From Oceanobacillus kimchii X50 (lineage in GTDB: Bacteria; Bacillota; Bacilli; Bacillales; Amphibacillaceae): DNA of 64,000 bases. The notes beneath the pieces were generated by a model. The model was not told the origin of the DNA. It made no database searches and was given only the letters and a program-made list of their open reading frames with translations. Positions 30,433-39,695 of this stretch are shown in pieces (the stretch's first letter is position 1; every line of letters starts with the position of its first letter). The stretch covers positions 1,696,659 through 1,760,658 of the forward strand of contig NZ_CM001792.1 in assembly GCF_000340475.1 (NCBI RefSeq), in the 5' to 3' direction. A program made the position numbers and the translations under genes.

Positions 30433-31668
30433 TTAGTAATAATTATACGTAATCTTCGTTCGCTTATCTCTTCCATCCATGCCGTTTACATGGAGCAGTA
30501 GTAAGACTAACATTGCTACAAGAAAAGTAAAGCAAGCTACTGATAAGAATAATCCAGTTCTAGACCAATCCATTAACCAGCCAAATAATAAAGGTCCAAG
30601 AGCAACACCGATATATCTTACTGAGCCATATAGTGAAGTAATAAAACCTCTTTTTTCTTTTCCAACAGCACCGGCAATCATTGTATTTACACAAGGTAAA
30701 ACTAAACCCGCTCCGATACTGCTAAAACATAATGCGAATATAAACCATATTAATGGTTCGATCCAAACTAAAGACAAATAGGATGCTGTCATTAATATAA
30801 ACCCAATTACAGCTAAGCGCTTCATTTTTACAAAATTCTTTCCAATTATACTCCCTGTACGATAGGAAGTGGTAACCAAGACGAGTAGTGGAATAGCAAG
30901 AATAAGTCCCTTCCATACTCCAGTAATATGATCCTCTGTTTCTAGTTTATCGGATAAGTAAAAAAGAATACCGAAGATAGTAAGTAAACACGTTCCGCCC
31001 GCTAGATATACAGTAAATAACCATCGTCCTTCCTGTTTAAATACCAAAAACAGACCTTTAACGTATTGATTAAAAGGAGGTGGAGTTTGTCTATTTCTTC
31101 TTTCCTTAATTAAAAAGAAAACCAGTATCGCACAGAGAAAACTAATCACAGGAAATGTAAAAAATACAAAATACCATGTAATAAGCGCAAAAGCAGCACC
31201 AATAATAGGAGATAGTACCTTTCCAAGTTCATTAGATGCTTCATAAATCCCTAACATTTTGCTTTGCTCACTACCTTTAAAAAGATCTCCGATTAATGCC
31301 ATGGCAATCGGAAACGTCCCTGCAGCTCCAATACCTTGAATAATTCTACCGATTAATAACCATATAAAAGCATTTGAAAAAAACGCAGCACCTATTCCGG
31401 CTAACAATCCACCAGCACCAAAAATAACTAAGGAAGGTACGATAATCGCCTTTCTAGAAAAGCGATCTGATAGGTAGCCTGCTGCAGGAATACAAATAGC
31501 CGCTGCTATAGAAAAAAGAGTGATGGTTAAGCTAACTTGAATATTGTTTAAGTTTAAGGCTTCTTTCATTTCAGGTAGTATTGGAATTAATGTTGAATTA
31601 CCGAGAGTGGTAATAAAAGGTATAGAACCCAGTGATAGGATCGCAGCACCTGTATGATTCTTTCCCAT
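30433..31668 (-). CDS. MFS drug-efflux-type transporter (DHA1)
   Basis: A 411-residue major facilitator with about 12 membrane spans. Motif A of the DHA1 family is visible as [14 protein letters not shown] between helices 2 and 3, and motif C-like glycine-rich text ([22 protein letters not shown]). Proton-coupled export of small molecules is likely; substrate unknown. The gene lies 15 bases downstream of the DUF3231 gene, in one minus-strand operon. Ribosome site AAAGGGG. Confidence 0.88.
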   Translation of the reverse strand: MGKNHTGAAILSLGSIPFITTLGNSTLIPILPEMKEALNLNNIQVSLTITLFSIAAAICIPAAGYLSDRFSRKAIIVPSLVIFGAGGLLAGIGAAFFSNAFIWLLIGRIIQGIGAAGTFPIAMALIGDLFKGSEQSKMLGIYEASNELGKVLSPIIGAAFALITWYFVFFTFPVISFLCAILVFFLIKERRNRQTPPPFNQYVKGLFLVFKQEGRWLFTVYLAGGTCLLTIFGILFYLSDKLETEDHITGVWKGLILAIPLLVLVTTSYRTGSIIGKNFVKMKRLAVIGFILMTASYLSLVWIEPLIWFIFALCFSSIGAGLVLPCVNTMIAGAVGKEKRGFITSLYGSVRYIGVALGPLLFGWLMDWSRTGLFLSVACFTFLVAMLVLLLLHVNGMDGRDKRTKITYNYY

Positions 31669-31683
31669 GCTATTTGTTCCCCT

Positions 31684-32184
31684 TTATTTTATATTAATTG
31701 GTGGTATAACCAGCCATCCTTTTTGTTTCATTACATGGAGTATTTTTTGTTCATATTCCATACGTTGATTAATACATTCTGTAAATAAATCACGTATATC
31801 TTCTCTAAGAGCAACAGAGATAACTGTATTCGCAAGTATTCTTCCTGCCATCAATTCATTTTGTACAAGGATAGCCAGTTCATTATCATTAAATTTTGCT
31901 CCGGCTGGGATATCATGTTGATCTACATTTGGTCGATCGGGAGGTGAAGGAGGTAATCTAATACCAGCTTCTTTCAAAATGCCTTCAATTTGTTCGCTTT
32001 CTTGGGTAAAACAACTTTCTAATAAATCTTCAACTAATACTCGAAAGTCATGATCGACACTATGATTTATAAAAATTTGCAGTGATACTAAGGATGTTTT
32101 GACTTGATATAAATAACTCCATAAATGATATACTTCACCTGAGTGGAATGGCTCATCTTTTTCTTTAAAACGATGCATAACCAT
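31684..32184 (-). CDS. DUF3231 family protein
   Basis: A 166-residue, mostly helical soluble protein. The DUF3231 hallmark is AGIRLPPSPPDRP followed by IPAGAKFNDNELAI. Many family members are twice as long with two tandem halves; this is a single unit. Ferritin-like four-helix architecture is expected but no complete di-iron ligand set stands out. First gene of the operon with the MFS transporter; ribosome site AAAGGAG upstream of ATG 32184. Members are often sporulation-related in Bacillus; not shown here. Confidence 0.8.
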   Translation of the reverse strand: MVMHRFKEKDEPFHSGEVYHLWSYLYQVKTSLVSLQIFINHSVDHDFRVLVEDLLESCFTQESEQIEGILKEAGIRLPPSPPDRPNVDQHDIPAGAKFNDNELAILVQNELMAGRILANTVISVALREDIRDLFTECINQRMEYEQKILHVMKQKGWLVIPPINIK

Positions 32185-32440
32185 ACTAATTCTCCTTTAC
32201 GACATATTACGATATAGGTTTTCCTGTTTATGCAAAGTTATGCTTGAATAAATGAAAGGATTTCGCACGACTAATAAATCTACGCATAAGTTATACTAAA
32301 AAGTAAATCAATCTGTATTTTTTATAAAGTGTTTTTTCGATATTTATAACAGTAACTAGTAAAGTTATGTATCTGTGCGGTTATCTCCATATATAATTAG
32401 AAATAGTTATTCGATGAGATTGTATATTGTGAAAAAATGT
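32185..32440. other. Intergenic stretch between DUF3231 gene and the lysine riboswitch promoter
   Basis: Together with the riboswitch region, about 600 bases without a coding gene. The first 250 bases are AT-rich and hold the divergent promoter region of the DUF3231 gene, for which I could not pick a clear -35/-10 pair. No ORF or fold supported here. Confidence 0.5.
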
Positions 32441-32469
32441 TTGTCTTTCGTGATGGTTCCTGCTATAAT
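32441..32469 (+). promoter_or_regulatory. Sigma-A promoter of dapA
   Basis: TTGTCT (32441-32446), exactly 17 bases, consensus TATAAT (32464-32469). Transcription would begin near 32476, some 25 bases before the riboswitch. Confidence 0.75.
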
Positions 32470-32499
32470 ACACGTACCAAGTGAATCATAATTCATAGG

Positions 32500-32690
32500 T
32501 TTTGGATAGAGGTGCGGAAACCATCAGTATATACGTGGAAGGGAATGAGCCCTGGTGAAGCGTATAGAAAGGGGGATCTGCCGAAGCGAGTGAAATACTC
32601 ATTCATTAACTCGTTGGTGCTGCTATTGAACAAATACAGTGCTGTCATATAGGAGACTATATGGAGGGCTATCGAGCTGGGAACTAATTT
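32500..32690 (+). promoter_or_regulatory. Lysine riboswitch (L box) of dapA
   Basis: The leader contains the conserved L-box blocks in order: AGAGGTGCGGAAACCA, AGTATATACGTGGAAGGG, GGGGGATCTGCCGAAGCGA, TTGGTGCTG, GCTGTCATATAGGAGACTAT and TGGAGGGCTATCGA. They match the five-helix aptamer of lysine riboswitches, including the kink-turn-like and loop regions. A terminator hairpin follows directly, so lysine binding is expected to cause premature termination ahead of dapA. Recognised by pattern; no covariance search was run. Confidence 0.95.
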
Positions 32691-32693
32691 GTT

Positions 32694-32727
32694 CAGCAGC
32701 AACGGGCTTCCGTTGGTGCTTTTTAAT
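32694..32727 (+). terminator. Riboswitch-controlled terminator ahead of dapA
   Basis: Hairpin GCAGCAACGG / CCGTTGGTGC with a four-base loop and a T run. Its 5' side can pair with upstream TTCAGCAGC/GGTGCTGCTATTGAAC-like segments as an antiterminator. Confidence 0.85.
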
Positions 32728-32781
32728 TTGGCCCAACCCTCTTAAGCAAGTTTGTTCAAATTATAAAAAGGGTGTGTTTAC

Positions 32782-33669
32782 ATGAATTTTGGAAAAGTAT
32801 TAACAGCGATGGTGACGCCTTTCGATAAACATGAAGAAATCGATTTTCAAGCATTGGACTATTTAATTGACCATCTAATTAATAATGGTTCAGATGGTTT
32901 AGTAGTAGCTGGAACCACAGGAGAATCTCCAACGTTAACACATGGAGAGAGAATGAAATTATTCGAATATGTCGTAAAAAAAGTAAATGGAGTGGTACCA
33001 GTAATTGCAGGAACGGGCTCTAATTATACGAAAGCATCCATTGAACTGACAAAGGAAGTATCAAAAACTGGGGTAGATGGAGTAATGTTGGTTGCACCAT
33101 ACTATAATAAGCCTTCACAAGACAGTATGTACGAACACTTCAAAGTGATTGCTGAAAGCACCGAGTTACCAGTTATGTTGTATAACGTGCCAGGGCGAAC
33201 TGGTGTGGACATGGATGTTTCCACTGTTGTACGTTTATCCCAAATCGATAATATTGTATCTATTAAAGATGCAAGCGGGAATTTAGAAAAAATGACAAAT
33301 ATTATTCGCCTTACTGACGAAAATTTCTCTGTATATAGTGGGGAAGACAGTCTAACTTTACCAGCTTTAGCTATTGGTGCTGCTGGAATTGTATCTGTAT
33401 CATCTCATATTATAGGAAATGATATGCAAGAAATGATTCATCGTTTTGAACAAGGGCAAGTTGCAGAAGCAGCGAATATTCATCAACGTGTATTACCAGT
33501 CATGCAGGAAATGTTTGCAAATCCAAGTCCTGTTCCAGTTAAAACAGCATTAAATATACAATCTGTTCCTGTTGGAAAAGTTCGTTTGCCATTAATAGAG
33601 TTAAACGATGAACAGTTACAAAATTTACAGTCCGTATTATCGGATTTCGAACATTCTAAAATGATATAA
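32782..33669 (+). CDS. dapA: 4-hydroxy-tetrahydrodipicolinate synthase
   Basis: A 295-residue TIM-barrel class I aldolase condensing pyruvate and aspartate semialdehyde, the first committed step of diaminopimelate and lysine synthesis. Schiff-base lysine Lys162 in VSIKDASGN, the catalytic triad tyrosine Tyr134 in YNVPGRTG, and the pyruvate-carboxylate loop GTTGESPTL are all present. The lysine riboswitch upstream confirms the pathway rather than a DapA-like sugar aldolase. It is transcribed alone and closed by a terminator; in B. subtilis dapA instead follows asd-dapG, so a second copy may exist elsewhere in this genome. Confidence 0.97.
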   Translation: MNFGKVLTAMVTPFDKHEEIDFQALDYLIDHLINNGSDGLVVAGTTGESPTLTHGERMKLFEYVVKKVNGVVPVIAGTGSNYTKASIELTKEVSKTGVDGVMLVAPYYNKPSQDSMYEHFKVIAESTELPVMLYNVPGRTGVDMDVSTVVRLSQIDNIVSIKDASGNLEKMTNIIRLTDENFSVYSGEDSLTLPALAIGAAGIVSVSSHIIGNDMQEMIHRFEQGQVAEAANIHQRVLPVMQEMFANPSPVPVKTALNIQSVPVGKVRLPLIELNDEQLQNLQSVLSDFEHSKMI

Positions 33670-33675
33670 GGTAAA

Positions 33676-33725
33676 TGCTGAAAAGCTCATAAACATTTTA
33701 TTTCGTGTTTGTGGGCTTTTTTACA
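33676..33725 (+). terminator. Terminator after dapA
   Basis: Stem AAAAGCTCATAAACA / TGTTTGTGGGCTTTT with G-T pairs, ten-base loop and T run. Confidence 0.88.
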
Positions 33726-33826
33726 TTGGTTGATGATTAAACCTTTAAATAGGTAATCTATATCTAAACGAAAATTTACTTTCGTGATATTATAAATAAA
33801 TATTATTCATATTAGGGGGGTTCACC

Positions 33827-35053
33827 TTGGAAAATACATTAATTCAAGCAGATGATACGATAACACTTTGGGGAATTATCATTGTCTTAGCCTCATTAAG
33901 TATTTTTTTAGAACAGCGTTTTAATTGGGCTTCTAAAGTTACTGGAGCAATTATTGCTCTTGTGAGTGCACTAATTCTATCTAATTTGGGAATTATCCCA
34001 ACAGCCTCAAGCGTGTATGATGCTGTATGGAGTGTAATTGTGCCACTAGCAATCCCTTTGCTTTTATTTCATGTGAATTTCAAGAAAATTTGGAAGGAAA
34101 GCGGAAGGTTATTAACCATATTTTTACTTAGTTCGATCGGTACAGTTACAGGGGCAATAACTGCTTTCTTTATTTTTAAAGATCACATTCCAATGCTTGA
34201 TAAATTAGGAGCGATGTTTAGTGGTTCTTACATAGGTGGAGGAGTTAACTTTGCAGCAATGGCAGCTAAATTTGAAACTCCGGGTGAATTGGTATCAGCT
34301 GCAGTAGTGGCGGATAATCTAATGATGGCGATATTGTTCTTACTATTAATGATGATACCGGCGATGAATTTCTTTCGAAAGAGATTCTCTACACCGCATG
34401 TATTAGAAGTAGAGAAGCAAAGTTCAGAAAATAAAGGAAAAACACAAGCAGAGAGTTTTTGGGAAAGAAAAGAAATCTCGCTAAAAGATATTGCAATGTC
34501 TGTTGGAACAGCATTTTTATTAGTTATTGTTTCTTTAAAAGTAGCTGAATTTTTTGCAGGTATTATTCCAAGTGGCGAACAAGCATCATTTTTCTTTCAA
34601 TTATTACATGGTCTATTCGGAGATCACTATCTCGTGTTAACGACACTAACATTTATCGTTTTAGCGTTGTTCCCGAGTTATTTTGAAAAGCTAAATGGCA
34701 GTCAAGAAATCGGAACCTTTTTAATTCATATTTTCTTTGTAGTAATTGGTATTCCTGCATCTATTTCTCTAATCTTTGAAACGGCACCTTTATTATTAGT
34801 TTTTGCATTTATTATTGTTATTATCAATTTGATTATTTCTTTATTATTCGGGAAATTATTCAAGTTTGATTTAGAAGAGATTCTACTTGCTAGTAACGCA
34901 AATATTGGAGGACCAACAACCGCTGCGGCATTTGCAATTGCAAAAGGCTGGAGACAACTTATTGGCCCTATATTAATCGTCGGAACTTTGGGTTATATCA
35001 TCGGTAACTATTTAGGCACTTTTTTAGGAACATGGTTTGGAACTATCATGTAA
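33827..35053 (+). CDS. DUF819 family membrane transporter (YjcL-like)
   Basis: A 408-residue integral membrane protein with about ten spans and a polar loop near residues 190-215. The family signatures are SGSYIGGGVNFAAMAAKF and LLASNANIGGPTTAAAFAIAKGW, each in one of two inverted halves, a layout like glutamate/sodium symporters and bile-acid transporters. Substrate unknown. Start is TTG 33827 preceded by AGGGGGG. It has no co-transcribed partner; the FAD dehydrogenase gene downstream is nearly 300 bases away. Confidence 0.85.
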   Translation: MENTLIQADDTITLWGIIIVLASLSIFLEQRFNWASKVTGAIIALVSALILSNLGIIPTASSVYDAVWSVIVPLAIPLLLFHVNFKKIWKESGRLLTIFLLSSIGTVTGAITAFFIFKDHIPMLDKLGAMFSGSYIGGGVNFAAMAAKFETPGELVSAAVVADNLMMAILFLLLMMIPAMNFFRKRFSTPHVLEVEKQSSENKGKTQAESFWERKEISLKDIAMSVGTAFLLVIVSLKVAEFFAGIIPSGEQASFFFQLLHGLFGDHYLVLTTLTFIVLALFPSYFEKLNGSQEIGTFLIHIFFVVIGIPASISLIFETAPLLLVFAFIIVIINLIISLLFGKLFKFDLEEILLASNANIGGPTTAAAFAIAKGWRQLIGPILIVGTLGYIIGNYLGTFLGTWFGTIM

Positions 35054-35080
35054 ATTGAGAAGTTAAGAATTATTCATAAG

Positions 35081-35202
35081 AAAAAACGAATGGATTAGTA
35101 TGCACACCTCGCTACAGAGAAATATACTCCGTTTATCTAGCGGCGGCTGGTGAGTCTCCGGAAGCTTATGTAACGGAAGGCTCACCCATTCTTTTCTTCC
35201 AC
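35081..35202. repeat. Dispersed palindromic intergenic element
   Basis: Ends form an imperfect inverted repeat (AAGAAAAAACGAATGG / CCATTCTTTTCTTC), and the centre holds a hairpin GGTGAGTCTCCGG / CGGAAGGCTCACC. The segment CTCGCTACAGAGAAATATACT is of the type repeated in intergenic regions of halotolerant Bacillaceae, and AGAAATATACT is shared with the element at 30.2-30.4 kb. No coding frame. Confidence 0.6.
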
Positions 35203-35296
35203 TCTTCCACTTTCATCCATGTATCGCATCAGCTAGATATACCACAGAGAATGAAAATGTGAAAACGCATAGAAACTAGTTAATTAGTCTTTTTTC

Positions 35297-35326
35297 TTGG
35301 ATAATAAGATATACTAATTCTATAAA
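35297..35326 (+). promoter_or_regulatory. Probable sigma-A promoter of the FAD dehydrogenase cluster
   Basis: TTGGAT, 18 bases, TATAAA. It would give a very short leader (about 14 bases) ending in the ribosome site of the first gene. Confidence 0.4.
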
Positions 35327-35346
35327 TGATTGCTAGGGGGAGTGTA

Positions 35347-36993
35347 ATGAAAGCGGACGTAATTGTTATTGGAGCGGGGATTGCAGGTCTAGTTGCAACA
35401 GTAGAAATAGCACAATCTGGAAAGAACGTGATTCTGATTGATCAGGAACCTGAATCATCACTTGGAGGACAAGCTTGGTGGTCATTTGGTGGCTTATTTT
35501 TAGTAGATTCCAAAGAACAACGAAGATTAGGAATAAAAGATTCCTATGAACTCGCTTGGAATGATTGGAAATCTACCTCAAGCTTTGATCGTAAAGAGGA
35601 TAAGTGGGGGAGAAAATGGGCGGAAGCATATGTCCAATTTGCCGCTTCGGAAAAAAGAGAGTGGTTACGTAGTTATGGAATACGTTTCTTTCCTGTTGTT
35701 GGTTGGGCAGAAAGAGGTGGTAGTCTAGCTTCTGGACATGGAAATTCAGTACCTAGATTTCATATTGTATGGGGAACAGGCCCAGGTATTGTAACTCCAT
35801 TTGTAGAGCGCATGCAATCCTATGTAAAACAAGGATTAGTCACTTATTTACCACGTTATCGTGCGGAACATCTATTGGTTAAAAATGAAACCGTTTACGG
35901 TGTGGAGGGGTCCATATTGAAGGCCTCGTCAGCACAACGAGGAGAGGCAAGTAACAGAATTATAGTAGATAGCTTTTCATTGAAGGCAGAATATGTAGTG
36001 ATTACATCTGGAGGAATTGGAGCAAACCACGAATTAATACGAAAAAATTGGCCGGAGCGGCTTGGAAAACCACCAAAAAATATGTTGAGCGGTGTTCCTG
36101 AGCATGTAGATGGAAAAATGTTAGAAATAGCTGAACATGCGGGAGCACGAATTGTTCACCGTGATCGTATGTGGCATTATACAGAAGGAATTAAAAATTG
36201 GAATTCGGTCTGGAAAAATCATGGGATTCGTATTTTACCAGGGCCATCGTCGATTTGGTTAGATGCAGAAGGAAATCGATTTAATGCACCAAACTATCCA
36301 GGGTTTGATACATTAAGCACATTAGAAGCGATACAAAAGACAGGGTATGATTATTCATGGTTTATATTAACGCAAAAGATTATTGAGAAAGAATTTGCCT
36401 TGTCTGGTTCAGAGCAAAATCCGGACCTAACCAATAAGCGAATAAGTGAAGTTTTAAAAAGAGCGCAATCTGGTGCTCCGGGACCAGTTCAAAAATTTCT
36501 GGATCATGGTGAAGATTTTGTAACAGCGTTAAATTTAGAAGACCTCGTTCAAAAAATGAATCAATTGACGGAAACGCCGTTATTAAAAGTAGAACATGTA
36601 ATATCTCAAATCGAAGCAAGAGACCTTCAATTAGCAAATAAATTCACCAAAGATTTACAGTTAGCTGCCATGTATAATTCTCGTAAGTTTCTTGGAGATA
36701 AATTAATTCGTACTGCAAAACCGCATCCGATATTAAAAGCTGAAAATGGTCCATTAATCGGTGTAAAACTGCATATACTTAGTCGGAAAACCCTTGGAGG
36801 ATTACAGACGGATTTATCGGGAAGAGTATTTAATCAGCAAAACAATTTCATCAAAGGGTTATATGCTGCAGGTGAAGTTGCAGGTTTCGGTGGTGGAGGA
36901 ATGCATGGTTATAGAGCATTAGAAGGAACGTTTGTCGGCGGCTGTTTATTTAGCGGTCGAACCGTAGGAAGGTCAATTGCAAGAGGTGAATGA
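35347..36993 (+). CDS. FAD-binding dehydrogenase, fumarate reductase/3-ketosteroid dehydrogenase-like
   Basis: A 548-residue flavoprotein. The N-terminal FAD dinucleotide fold is IVIGAGIAGLVATVEIAQSGKNVILIDQE, followed by the FAD_binding_2 signature SSLGGQAWWSFGGLFLVDS, a mid-region VVITSGGIGANHELIRKNW, and the C-terminal FAD segment GLYAAGEVAGFGGGGMHGYRALEGTFVGGCLFSG. This belongs to the FAD-binding dehydrogenase group annotated near KSTD; the true substrate is unknown and steroid activity should not be assumed. ATG 35347 with AGGGGGA upstream. Followed after a 190-base gap by the PLP gene on the same strand. Confidence 0.88.
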   Translation: MKADVIVIGAGIAGLVATVEIAQSGKNVILIDQEPESSLGGQAWWSFGGLFLVDSKEQRRLGIKDSYELAWNDWKSTSSFDRKEDKWGRKWAEAYVQFAASEKREWLRSYGIRFFPVVGWAERGGSLASGHGNSVPRFHIVWGTGPGIVTPFVERMQSYVKQGLVTYLPRYRAEHLLVKNETVYGVEGSILKASSAQRGEASNRIIVDSFSLKAEYVVITSGGIGANHELIRKNWPERLGKPPKNMLSGVPEHVDGKMLEIAEHAGARIVHRDRMWHYTEGIKNWNSVWKNHGIRILPGPSSIWLDAEGNRFNAPNYPGFDTLSTLEAIQKTGYDYSWFILTQKIIEKEFALSGSEQNPDLTNKRISEVLKRAQSGAPGPVQKFLDHGEDFVTALNLEDLVQKMNQLTETPLLKVEHVISQIEARDLQLANKFTKDLQLAAMYNSRKFLGDKLIRTAKPHPILKAENGPLIGVKLHILSRKTLGGLQTDLSGRVFNQQNNFIKGLYAAGEVAGFGGGGMHGYRALEGTFVGGCLFSGRTVGRSIARGE

Positions 36994-37182
36994 AGAAAGG
37001 CCATTTACTTCTGTTTAAATAATGTGTAATATCAGAATATATCGTCTTTATTGTATTAAGTTATCGATCGTAAAAACGCTTAACTTTCGAATGGAGAAAC
37101 GGATGCTAATAATCTGATTAGAAATGCTAGCCATCAGTAGAGTATATTGATAGAAGCTTTTTTAAAAGTGGCAGGTGAAAAG

Positions 37183-38361
37183 ATGGATTGGAAAGCAATC
37201 ATAAAAAATGTACCATTAGATGCTAAGCCTCAACTATTGTTAGATCAAAATGCACTAGAATCAAATATAGTTAACATCGAAAAACAAGCGAACGGTAAAA
37301 ATATTCGTTTAGCTACCAAGTCAATTCGTTCGATCCCTGTTTTACACAAAATTTTATCATCAAGTTCAACATTTAAAGGGTTAATGTGCTTTACCGCTTC
37401 AGAAGCTTTGTTTTTAGTTAAACACGGATTTGATGATGTTTTAATTGGATATCCAACATTCGACAAGAAATCTCTCCAAGAAATCGCAACGCTTAATCTT
37501 CAAGGAAATACAATCACATGTATGGTAGATAGTAAAGAGCATATTGAATTATTAACAAAAGTTCAAAAAGAAAATGGCGGACAATTTTACACGTGCATTG
37601 AAATGGATATGAGTAATAATTGGGCAGGATTCCATTTTGGCGTACGTCGATCTCCATTAAAGTCACCAAAAGAAGTAATCCACCTGGCAAAATTTATTGA
37701 TTCTCAAGAAGGTGTATTTATTAAAGGGTTAATGGGGTATGAGGCACAAATTGCTGGTGTTACTGATAGTAATTCAGAAGAAAAGATGAGGAGTAATATT
37801 ATTAAGCGGTTAAAGAAAAAATCAATTCCTACTATTGCTAAACGTAGAGAACAAGTGCATCAATTATTTCAAAAAAATAATATGCAAATTGAATTTTTTA
37901 ATGGAGGTGGAACAGGAAGCTTACAAACAACTTCACAGGAAAAAACTGTCACCGAAGTAACAGTAGGTTCAGGTTTTTTTGCACCATTATTATTCGATCA
38001 ATATCGAGATTTCCAATATGAACCTGCTTTATTCTTCTCGCTTCCGATTGTTAGGCAACCGAAGAAGCACATTTATACATGTTTAGGTGGTGGCTATATA
38101 GGCTCTGGTAGCATTGGAGAAGAGAAACAACCGCAACCAGTGTATCCATCTGATTCTACATTGATTTCTTTGGAAGGAGCAGGAGAAGTACAAACACCTA
38201 TTCAAACAAAAGTTAACTTATCAATAGGAGATTCAGTTATTTTTCGGGCTGCAAAAGCAGGAGAAATTTGTGAACGATTCTCTGAAATATTAGTAATTGA
38301 TAATGGCAAGTGGAGGCAGACATACCCAACTTATCGTGGGGAAGGGGAATGCTTTCTATGA
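37183..38361 (+). CDS. Fold-type III PLP protein, D-threonine aldolase/D-serine dehydratase-like
   Basis: A 392-residue protein with an alanine-racemase-type TIM barrel binding PLP through Lys46 (IRLATKSIRSIPVL) and a C-terminal beta domain, as in D-threonine aldolase and DSD1. Such enzymes carry a divalent metal bound near the C-terminus by a His-x-Cys or similar pair; here the corresponding stretch reads AAKAGEICERFSE with Glu instead of His, so metal binding and reaction may differ. ATG 37183 with AGGTG upstream; an in-frame TTG at 37147 is less likely. The stop overlaps the next start (ATGA), so both are translated together. Confidence 0.83.
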   Translation: MDWKAIIKNVPLDAKPQLLLDQNALESNIVNIEKQANGKNIRLATKSIRSIPVLHKILSSSSTFKGLMCFTASEALFLVKHGFDDVLIGYPTFDKKSLQEIATLNLQGNTITCMVDSKEHIELLTKVQKENGGQFYTCIEMDMSNNWAGFHFGVRRSPLKSPKEVIHLAKFIDSQEGVFIKGLMGYEAQIAGVTDSNSEEKMRSNIIKRLKKKSIPTIAKRREQVHQLFQKNNMQIEFFNGGGTGSLQTTSQEKTVTEVTVGSGFFAPLLFDQYRDFQYEPALFFSLPIVRQPKKHIYTCLGGGYIGSGSIGEEKQPQPVYPSDSTLISLEGAGEVQTPIQTKVNLSIGDSVIFRAAKAGEICERFSEILVIDNGKWRQTYPTYRGEGECFL

Positions 38362-39680
38362 AACAATTACAAAATTACAAGTGGCGTAATTGGTCTTCTA
38401 CCTCCAACTGTTCACCAGAACGGATGTATTATCCTAGCTCCATTCATGATGTAGTTGCAATTGTAGAAGCGGCAACAAAAAATCATAAGAAAATACGAGT
38501 AGTTGGTGCAGGTCATTCTTTTACAAACTTAGTAATGACTGAAGAGTGGCTTGTATCTCTAGACAATTTAACAGGTGTTAAGGAAGTCGATGATAATAAT
38601 CATACAGTCACAGTCTATGGAGGTACTCGGCTTTATGATTTAAGTAAAGCTTTGGAAAAACTGGGTTACGCACAGGAGAATTTAGGAGATATTAATCTAC
38701 AAAGTATCGCAGGAGCAATTTCAACTGGAACCCATGGTACTGGGATTCAGTTCGGTAGCATCCCTACACAGGTGAAGGAATTAACCTTTGTTACGGCTGG
38801 TGGTAATCTTCTAACACTTAATGAGGAGAATAACGTAGAACTCTTCAAAGCTAGTCTAGTTTCATTAGGGATGTTTGGAATAATTATTGAAGTTAAACTC
38901 CAGGTGGTTCCTAGTCCTGTATATCGGTATATCAGTGATCATGTTTATTATCCGAACCTTTTAAATAACTTAGATAAGTATATACTAGATAATCAACATT
39001 TTGAATTTTTTATGTTTCCTTATGCCGAACAAGTTCAAACGAAAACAATGAATCCTACAAACACATCTCCGAAGAGCATAAAACTACATCAGTGGAATAA
39101 CCTCATCTTGGAAAATTATATGTTTCAAGCAGTATCCCATCTTTGTTTATTAACCCCCAGCTTAAGTAGGTCGATAAGTCGTTTATCTGCAAAACTTGTT
39201 AATAAAGCTACTATCAATGCGAAGAGTTATCAATTATTTGCAACTCCTCGTAAAGTTCGGTTTATTGAAATGGAATATGGAATACCGTTAGAGCACTTTA
39301 AAGAAGCTATTCAAGAAATACGAGAGACAATCGTGCAAAATCAGTATACGGTTCATTTTCCAATTGAATGTCGTACGGTAAAGCATGATGATATATGGCT
39401 AAGTCCGTCGTACAAGAGAGACTCTGCCTATATTGCATTCCATGTCTATAAAGGGATGGAATACCGTACGTACTTTCGTGACATGGAAACAATTATGAAA
39501 AAATATAACGGCCGACCACATTGGGGTAAAATGCACCAACAAAAAACGAAAGACTTTCGTAAAATGTATCCAAAATGGGATAGATTTATCCAATTAAGAG
39601 AACTAGTTGATCCGGAGAAGATTTTCATCAATCGTTACTTAGATGAACTTTTTTATAACGATGAACGAGTAAAAGTATAA
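38358..39680 (+). CDS. FAD-linked oxidase, D-arabinono-1,4-lactone oxidase-like
   Basis: A 440-residue oxidase of the VAO/PCMH flavoprotein family with an ALO-type C-terminus. The N-terminal FAD domain shows KIRVVGAGHSFTNLVMTEEW, VYGGTRLYDLSKALEKLGYA, and NLGDINLQSIAGAISTGTHGTG; the C-terminal motif HWGKMHQQK is the ALO signature that contacts FAD. The histidine in GAGHS is the residue that carries covalent flavin in aldonolactone oxidases. Substrate here is unknown; aldonolactones, alditols or related polyols are possible. ATG 38358 with GGGGAAGGGGA upstream is chosen over ATG 38349. Translationally coupled to the PLP gene. Confidence 0.87.
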   Translation: MKQLQNYKWRNWSSTSNCSPERMYYPSSIHDVVAIVEAATKNHKKIRVVGAGHSFTNLVMTEEWLVSLDNLTGVKEVDDNNHTVTVYGGTRLYDLSKALEKLGYAQENLGDINLQSIAGAISTGTHGTGIQFGSIPTQVKELTFVTAGGNLLTLNEENNVELFKASLVSLGMFGIIIEVKLQVVPSPVYRYISDHVYYPNLLNNLDKYILDNQHFEFFMFPYAEQVQTKTMNPTNTSPKSIKLHQWNNLILENYMFQAVSHLCLLTPSLSRSISRLSAKLVNKATINAKSYQLFATPRKVRFIEMEYGIPLEHFKEAIQEIRETIVQNQYTVHFPIECRTVKHDDIWLSPSYKRDSAYIAFHVYKGMEYRTYFRDMETIMKKYNGRPHWGKMHQQKTKDFRKMYPKWDRFIQLRELVDPEKIFINRYLDELFYNDERVKV

Positions 39681-39695
39681 GTAAGGAGATGAACA

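Noticed and set aside
39307..39631. Three minus-strand ORFs inside the lactone-oxidase-like gene
   Set aside because: They are antisense shadows of a conserved flavoprotein C-terminus.
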